Source: Takifugu bimaculatus | Lineage: Eukaryota; Chordata; Actinopteri; Tetraodontiformes; Tetraodontidae | Assembly (NCBI GenBank): GCA_004026145.2 | Contig: SWLE01000485.1 | Location: 62,001 to 126,000 of the forward strand | Length of the DNA stretch: 64,000 nt | Direction: 5' to 3' | Translations under genes and position numbers: made by a program | Part shown: piece after piece, positions 57,762 to 64,000 of the stretch | Position numbering within the stretch: position 1 is the first letter of the stretch | Layout: the number at the start of each line of letters is the position of its first letter | Notes under the pieces: model-generated | What the model saw: the letters and a program-made list of their open reading frames with translations, nothing else | Database searches by the model: none | Told to the model about the DNA's origin: nothing

Positions 57762-58085
57762 TGTGACGACCCCCGTGTCCCCCTCCTGGACACTAGGGGG
57801 CTCTGTGACTTTGCCTCTCAGTCACTTGCAGGTCCTGACCGGGGTGATGGGCGGCACCTGGGGGAGGCCTATTAAATGGCTCAGTCCCGGTCCCCCCCCC
57901 CCCCCCCCCAGGTGGGTGTCCCTGCTGTTGGTGACTTAGTTTGATGAGTGGTTTTAGTTCTTCACGTTCCCTCCGCGCTCCACGGTTTTCCTTGGGGGGG
58001 GGGAGTTCATCAATTAAAGTCCTGTTTAAACCTTTTTGGCTGTCTCCTGTTTGCATTCGGGTCCAATCCCAACTAAAGTTTAACA
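57762..58085 (+). mobile_element. Probable solo LTR of a gypsy-like retrotransposon
   Basis: Starts TGTGACGACCCCCGTGTCC and ends GGTCCAATCCC...TTTAACA, with TG...CA termini, a TATTAAATGGCTC core-promoter-like word near 57870, and ATTAAA near 58012 as possible polyadenylation site. No matching target-site duplication was found, so the borders or identity may be wrong. Confidence 0.4.
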
Positions 58086-58902
58086 GATTAGCTGAACTGA
58101 TACCCAACAATTTTGATTTAAATGATCATATTCTTTACATTTCCTGAATTGATCTGATGGTTCCGGGTTCATATCTGGCACTGACACGGACCCAAAGTAT
58201 GTCCAGGGTTCTGGTAGTGAGGGTTCTGGTAGTGAGGGTTCTGGTAGTGAGGGTTCTGACCCTAACACATGCAATGTTCACATAATTCTACCGTGTAAAC
58301 AGAAAAGTTGTTAAGATCATTATGAATTTTAATTTTGAGTTGAGACACTAAACACTTCAAACAACTTAAATAAAAATGTTCACAGCATAAGTGAAGAGAG
58401 CATAAATTACCAACGTTTGTTTCACGTAAACTCAAGTCACAAATGAAATATTTCACTAAAACAGCAGCTTTGCTAGCGTCTCGGCCGTGAGGGCCACATG
58501 TTGGGGACGGTTCTTCTCAGGACACGTTAGTGGGTGGAGGATGGGGCCTCTGTCGTGAAGGAGTCCAAGGTTCAGTCGGAGCAACAGGATGAGAAAAACC
58601 TTCGTGTCAAATATCTAGACAGAGGACCAGTCACATGTCAGGCTTCCATATAGTTGAGATGGAAGCTAACTCAGCTAACTCGTTAACTCTGGCTGGATGT
58701 CTGCGCATCACCTTCAAGGAGGCTCCATGCAGTCCATGCTGGAATCTTATAAATGCTCCTTAAGGAGGTTGGTTTGATGATGATGATGATGGTGATGATG
58801 AAGGTGGTGGTTGGTGCTGCGAGACCTAGCGATGTTCCGGTTGCTGTTTGACCTCTGCATTAAAAATAGCGTCAAACTTCATGACCTTCCAAATGCTCCT
58901 GC

Positions 58903-61900
58903 CTAACACTGCTGTCCCAGCGGATGGGAACCCAGACCTAAATATTCCCGGTTCTCTGCAGCTGGGAAGAATCTGTTCCCATTGGATGTCCGAGTGTTGC
59001 CAGTGGAGACAGTTGTTGCCTGTGGCAGGAAGCCCGCCTCGTGGTCTGGGTTGTTCCGGTTCTCAGGACCAACTAGTGGCGGAGGACTTTGGGCAGTGTT
59101 CTGGTATTCAGGTCTGTTGGGACCTTGGAAGAAGGATTCAGAGGATGAGGCCGAGGCGTTGAGCCCGACGTGGCCGAGGTCCTCATACTTGGGGTTCAGA
59201 ACTCCGGATGCGGCGCTGCTGGGTCCATTCATGTTGTCGTTCATATAATCTGTTAAAAAGAACCAACAATTTCCTCTGAAACTTGACTGGCATGTGAAGA
59301 GAGCCCTTTAAATCCAGATCGTTTGTTGACGGTGCGGACCTACCGTGGTCAGCCACGGCTTCTGTATCCACCAAACTCTGAGTGGGACGAGTGATGTAGC
59401 GCAGACAGACCCGGTTTCCTGGATGGTCCTAAAAAAGGGGAGTGAACTCAAGACTAGATTCAAAGGGGTCGGGGTGATCTCACGTGCTAGCAGAGCTGCT
59501 GCGGCTACCGTGTGGCTGCAGGAGCTTCTGCCGGGGTGACAAAACTCCTTGTGAGGTTGTAGGTATTCCTCTGCATCGATCACGTCCTCCATGTCCTCCG
59601 AGCTCAGCAGATGAGAGTAAAACCTGTGGTCTGCAGGACTTGGCAGGTCACCCTGAGACAAGAAGATCAGACCACTGCAGGGTCTTTATTTTAATCATGG
59701 TGGATTTATATTTTTAACCAACGACTCCAGGAGCTGGAGCCAGGGGTCCACCCTGGACAAGGGGACAGACCGCTGCACCAAGACAAACACTGAGAAGGTC
59801 AGTAACACACAGGTTCCTCTGGACCTTTGGTCCATCCATCCGTCCTTCCTGCCACAATTAGCTCCGATGAAACAACGGTAGCAGGAAAAAGAGGAAACCT
59901 TGAGCAGGACCAGGCTCATAATAGCTAAAGGCTAAAAGGCTAAAAGGCTAAAAGGCTAAAAGGCTAAATGTGTGTGTGTAACGTTCTTGTGACCAACATG
60001 TGTAACGTAAACACATTGTTTGTACCTGTATGATCAAGAATCTAGAAGGATCCTGCGCCATCATTGAGAACTCAGCCGTCAGTTTTCCAAACGTTGGACG
60101 ACTAGAAGGATCGATCATCCAACCTGCAGGACAAACAGAAGAAGGACGCGTTGACACGCACGTTTCACCTCTGCAACCTTCACTCATCTAGTCTTTGATT
60201 GATGTGGTGGACACATGATGGACGCGTGGTGGACACGCGATGGACACATGATGGACACATGATGGACGTGTGGTGGACGCGTGGTGGACGCGTGGTGGAT
60301 GCGTGGTGGACGTGTGATGGACACATGATGGACGCGTGGTGGACGCGTGGTGGACGCGTGGTGGACACGTGGTGGATGCGTGAAGGACACGTGGTGGACA
60401 CGCGATGGACGCGTGGTGGACACGTGGTGGACACGTGGTGGACGCGTGGTGGACACGTGGTGGATGCGTGAAGGACACGTGGTGGACACATGATGGACGC
60501 GTGGTGGACGCGTGGTGGACGCGTGGTGGACGCGTGGTGGACACGTGGTGGATGCGTGAAGGACACGTGGTGGACACATGATGGACGCGTGGTGGACGCG
60601 TGGTGGACACATGATGGACGCGTGGTGGACGCGTGGTGGACACATGATGGACGCGTGATGGACGCGTGGTGGACGCGTGGTGGACACATGATGGACGCGT
60701 GGTGGACGCGTGGTGGACGCGTGATGGACGCGTGGTGGACGCGTGGTGGACACGTGATGGACGCGTGGTGGACGCGTGGTGGACACATGATGGACGCGTG
60801 GTGGACGCGTGGTGGACGCGTGATGGACGCGTGGTGGACGCGTGGTGGACACATCTCTGTATTCGTGCTGGTTCCTGCTCAGCTTAGGCGAGTTCCTCTG
60901 AGCCTCAGAACCACACTGACATCCCAGCAGTGAGCAGAACATCAGAACAGGGTGTTGCTGGGGAAACCATGGCAACTGGTGCTTCTCTTTAAAGGTCTGA
61001 CTCACATTTGACCATGATCATGTAGAGGTCCATGGTGCAGATGGGGGGGTGCGGCAGCCGCTCCCCTCGTTCCAGGACCGAGGAGATCTCCCCTGCTGGG
61101 ATGCCGTCGTACGGCTTTAATCCGAAGGTGGTGAGCTCCCAGACGGTCACACCTGCCACAGGTTCAGGGATGTTTAGGATGCAGAGCTTCAGGTTCATGG
61201 TTCATGTTAAGATCACGTGAAAACCTGAGTAATAGGAAAAACTTTCCCTCCTTTTTCACTGTTTTACATCCAAAAATACGATTACAACCAATTACGAACA
61301 GAGAAGCCATCAATGATCAGGTCTCAATGTCAAAACGATCAATGATCAGGTCTCAATGTCAAAACGATCAATGATCAGGTCTCAATGTCAAAACGATCAA
61401 TGATCAGGTCTCAATGTCAAAACGATCAATGATCAGGTGTTTCCCACTGCAGAGGAAGGTGAGGAAGGTGAAGGTGAGGAAGGTGAAGGTGAGGAAGATG
61501 AAGGTGAGGAAGGTGAAGGTGAGGAAGATGAAGGTGAGGAAGATGAAGGTGAAGCTCATATTGGCGCCCACTGAGAGCTGACACTCCACCAGTTTAATCC
61601 GACTGGTTCCATCTCAGATTCTCCTCATTCTGCTCGTTATTCCCTGATGATCTTGTTACTGGGGTGAACCAACAACCTGCTCCATCAAACTCACTCACCA
61701 AAGCTCCAGACGTCGCTCTGGTGTGTGTAGGTCGACTCCAGGATCGACTCCAGAGCCATCCACTTGATAGGGACCTAGAGCAGAGCACAGGGTCCAGGAT
61801 AAACCATGGATGGACCCCAGCCGGGATGGACCCCAGCCGGGATGGACCCCAGCCGGGATGGACCCCAGCCGGGATGGACCTCAGTTGGGATGGACCCCAG

Positions 61901-63518
61901 CCGGGATGGACCCCAGCCGGGATGGACCTCAGTTGGGATGGACCCCAGCCGGGATGGACCCCAGCCGGGATGGACCCCAGCCGGGATGGACCTCAGTTGG
62001 GATGGACCCCAGTTGGGATGGACCCCAGCCGGGATGGACCCCAGCCGGGATGGACCCCAGCCGGGATGGACCTCAGTTGGGATGGACCCCAGTTGGGATG
62101 GACCCCAGCTGGGATGGACCCCAGCTGGGATGGACCCCAGCCGGGATGGACCCCAGCCGGGATGGACCCTAGCCGGGTAACCGACCCACCTTGCCCCCGT
62201 CGGCGTGGTACGCCGTCTCGTTGGCCGTCAGCAGCTTGGCCAGTCCAAAATCTGTGATCTTGACGTGAGAGGGACTTTTCACAAGAACGTTCCTCGCCGC
62301 CAGATCCCGATGCACCAGGTGACGTCCTTCCAGGTAACTCATCCCCTGGAACCACAGAAGAAGAAACAGCAACGTGTGATGAGCGGTGGGCTTCACGACC
62401 CCCCCGAACACGTTGGGGGGGTCGTGCTGCCTCATGTTGTCGCTGATCTCATTGGTTGCTTCTTCCCTCTCCACCAGATCCTTCTGTCACCATGTGATCC
62501 TGTGGATCCCGGTTCCTGTCTGATCACCAGGTTAGAGGTGCCAGTGAGTCCTGCTGTGGTCATGTGCTCAATCATCTTCCTCCTCATGATGATGATCATG
62601 GTCACGTTTGTCATCACCAGCATCATGGTGACATCACGGAGGTCACCATCAAGGTCTTTGGGTTCCAGGATGAAACCTTAATGGTGACGGTGGGTCGTAC
62701 TGGGACAGTTACTGGGAGCAGGCGTCTGATGCCCGTGATTCCCAATGACATCATTTATTAACGTAAACCGCTGATGTTTTAATGAACATCAGCAACATTG
62801 ATTTGGTATCAACAGGAAGCACCCCTGACCTCTGACCTTCAGGGATGGGAGGGATCTCACTCAGCATATTCCACCTCTCTGACGGGTGTGAGGGGTCAAC
62901 AGAACCATCAGAGCTTCTGGGGGGAGGTGAGCAACCGTCTAATAAACGAGACTCGAACCGATCCACTGCAGATGACATGCTGCATCTCTGGAAGATGATC
63001 ATGTGATCATCAGTGCTGCATGTAGCATTAGGAGCTAACAGGAGGAGGATGGAGTCTGATGTCAAAGGCAGCGCGACAGCGCGCTCATCACCTGAACAGT
63101 GTTGGTTCTGTACTGTTCCTGGTCCAATGGTACATAAAGTCACGAGTCTAAAGACGCCTTCGGTACGGGTTAACGGGTAAAGAACCTGTACGGGTTAACG
63201 GGTAAAGAACCTGTTACTAGAGCTACGTGAAACAAGCTAATGTTGATTGGGACTCACCTGCTTTTGACATTTGAAATATTTAATTCAAGAAAATATGAAC
63301 CTGGACGTCACAGACGAGAGTCCTGGACTCACCTTGGCGATCTGGACGCACCAGTTCAAGAGCCGCCGGGCTCCGACCCGATCCCGGTGGAGCCGGACGT
63401 AATCGAGCAGGCAACCGAACGGCATCAGCTGAGTGACCAGCTGGATGGACGACGTCAGACAGATTCCCAGGAGACGACACACGTGAGGGTGATCGATACT
63501 CGCCATGACATATGCTTC
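58903..63518 (-). CDS. egfr: Epidermal growth factor receptor (EGFR), kinase C-lobe and cytoplasmic tail, partial
   Basis: Receptor tyrosine kinase of the plasma membrane; only the last eight exons are in the window: 63333-63518, 62190-62345, 61699-61774, 61006-61152, 60026-60123, 59509-59652, 59344-59428, 58903-59249. The first five have lengths 186, 156, 76, 147 and 98, as human EGFR exons 20-24. Kinase motifs: PHVCRLLGICLTSSIQLVTQ with gatekeeper Thr, catalytic HRDLAARN, DFGLAKLL, VPIKWMALES, THQSDVWSFGVTVWEL, KPYDGIPAGEI. The tail keeps LPSPADHRFY, DAEEYLQP, DYMND, RPEYQNTAQ and ENREYLGLG. EGFR is favoured over ERBB2-4 by LSSEDMEDVIDAEEYLQP (human MDEEDMDDVVDADEYLIP). The tail is shorter than human, and the site corresponding to human NPDYQQDF reads NPDHEAGF. 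The 59509 donor (CACACG|GTAGCC) was chosen because it alone keeps phase with the next exon. The 5' part continues beyond the right edge. Confidence 0.95.
60198..60852. repeat. 11-bp CpG-rich minisatellite in EGFR intron (GTGGTGGACGC)
   Basis: About 60 copies of GTGGTGGACGC with ACACATGATGG and ACACGTGGTGG variants, between the exons ending 61006 and starting 60123. Most units carry ACGCGT, so the array is dense in CpG. Frames are open in several phases (33 bp equals 11 codons) and give His/Arg/Val or Trp/Asp/Gly repeats only. Confidence 0.96.
61310..61438. repeat. ~29-bp tandem repeat (AACGATCAATGATCAGGTCT)
   Basis: Four to five copies in an EGFR intron, followed at 61455-61555 by a GAAGGTGAGGAAGGTGAAGG-type purine repeat. 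Confidence 0.9.
61805..62177. repeat. 16-bp minisatellite GGGATGGACCCCAGCC in EGFR intron
   Basis: About 23 copies with CTCAGTT and CCCAGTT variants. It lies about a dozen bases from the exon donor at 62190 but does not repeat the donor sequence. Confidence 0.96.
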
Positions 63519-63519
63519 C

Positions 63520-63521
<2 letters not shown>

Positions 63522-63585
<64 letters not shown>
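63522..63585. repeat. CA microsatellite at EGFR acceptor
   Basis: About 32 CA dinucleotides. On the gene strand the GT run leads straight into the TAAAG acceptor of the first EGFR exon in the window. Confidence 0.95.
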
Positions 63586-63589
<4 letters not shown>

Positions 63590-63684
63590 TTAGCTCCTGA
63601 TGTAAACATGAGAAAATGCACATGCTAGCCACGAGCACTTGAATGCTACATCAGGGAATCCCCATTTCCACTGGAAGCATCTGC

Positions 63685-63795
63685 GCAGCGCTGCACCAAG
63701 AATCTGAAGCTCCCAACTCGAACCCGCGACCACGGGGGCACGTCTGAGGCGCCGTGCGCCAGAGCCGGATCACAGAGTCGTTGAGAACAAGCTCG
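63685..63795 (-). mobile_element. Probable tRNA-derived SINE or tRNA pseudogene
   Basis: On the minus strand CTCTGGCGCACGGCGCC matches a tRNA A box region and GCGGGTTCGAGTTGGG a B box (GGTTCGA), spaced about 35 bases apart. Stem pairing is imperfect and no intact cloverleaf was found. It lies in the EGFR intron at the right edge. Confidence 0.4.
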
Positions 63796-64000
63796 TGCAA
63801 TCTGAGCACACTTCAGAGCGCCTGAGATTCTAATTAACACGATGGTGGAACCTAACGTTAAAACACTCCTGCAGTTTCAGACCTTCCTGGGGAACCTGGG
63901 GTAAGAAAATATCCACAACTGTATGACAAAGATAACCAAGTGAGTGTTGCTATGGCAACAGGAACCCTTTACTTGTGAAGGCTTATCTCGACAGCAACTT

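Larger units (their letters stand above)
56115..58902. other. Intergenic region between EGFR and ECI2
   Basis: Both flanking genes point left. The ECI2 promoter side is at about 56115-56400. Beyond it lie a retroelement fragment, a 1-kb minisatellite, a probable solo LTR and a 15-bp repeat GGTTCTGGTAGTGAG (58205-58258). EGFR 3' UTR probably covers part of 58260-58902. No other gene was recognised. Confidence 0.55.

Noticed and set aside
60180..61005. Long frames of HHASTTRPPRV or DAWWTRGGRV repeats
   Set aside because: They are the 11-bp array in an EGFR intron; open in several phases on both strands.

Overview
This is vertebrate nuclear DNA, almost certainly from a ray-finned (teleost) fish. 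Nine multi-exon protein genes with vertebrate exon structures can be read, introns are short, and non-coding space is crowded with CA/GT microsatellites and GC-rich minisatellites. No bacterial, organellar or rRNA genes were seen. The species cannot be named from the sequence alone.

Layout: XRCC2 (minus, 5' part only, 1-1130); an AMPK gamma subunit best matching PRKAG2 (plus, 2716-9928); XYLB (minus, 12761-17781); NUB1 (plus, 19394-23316); CRYGN (minus, 23867-25171); SUGCT (plus, 25995-36597); INHBA (minus, 42409-46592); ECI2 (minus, 51039-56114); the 3' half of EGFR (minus, 58903-63518, continuing past the right edge). Exon borders were placed by reading splice sites, and reading phase closes across every junction of XRCC2 (in-window part), PRKAG2, XYLB, NUB1, CRYGN, SUGCT, INHBA, ECI2 and EGFR. 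Complete models are 874, 531, 587, 183, 445, 424 and 385 codons for PRKAG2, XYLB, NUB1, CRYGN, SUGCT, INHBA and ECI2. In human, XRCC2/PRKAG2/NUB1/CRYGN lie on 7q36, SUGCT/INHBA on 7p14 and EGFR on 7p11, so most of the window is a compacted mosaic of human chromosome 7 synteny, with XYLB and ECI2 added.

The genes do not form a pathway: they cover DNA repair (XRCC2), energy sensing (AMPK gamma), pentose metabolism (XYLB), NEDD8/ubiquitin turnover (NUB1), lens protein (CRYGN), mitochondrial CoA transfer (SUGCT), TGF-beta-family signalling (INHBA), unsaturated fatty-acid oxidation (ECI2) and growth-factor signalling (EGFR).

The most unusual content is repetitive. Several intronic minisatellites begin exactly at an exon's 5' splice site and iterate that splice donor in the sense orientation (XYLB intron 6, SUGCT introns 6 and 10, one ECI2 intron); further arrays carry dozens of consensus CAG|GTGAG donors. 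SUGCT alone holds seven long arrays, including about 1.36 kb of CTG/CTA triplets. The AMPK gamma gene ends in a 355-residue Glu/Pro-rich tail not found in mammalian gamma subunits. XRCC2 has two introns that the human gene lacks, one splitting the Walker A motif. There is also a roughly 530-bp interstitial telomere-like tract, a fold-back element, and remnants of LTR and non-LTR retroelements.
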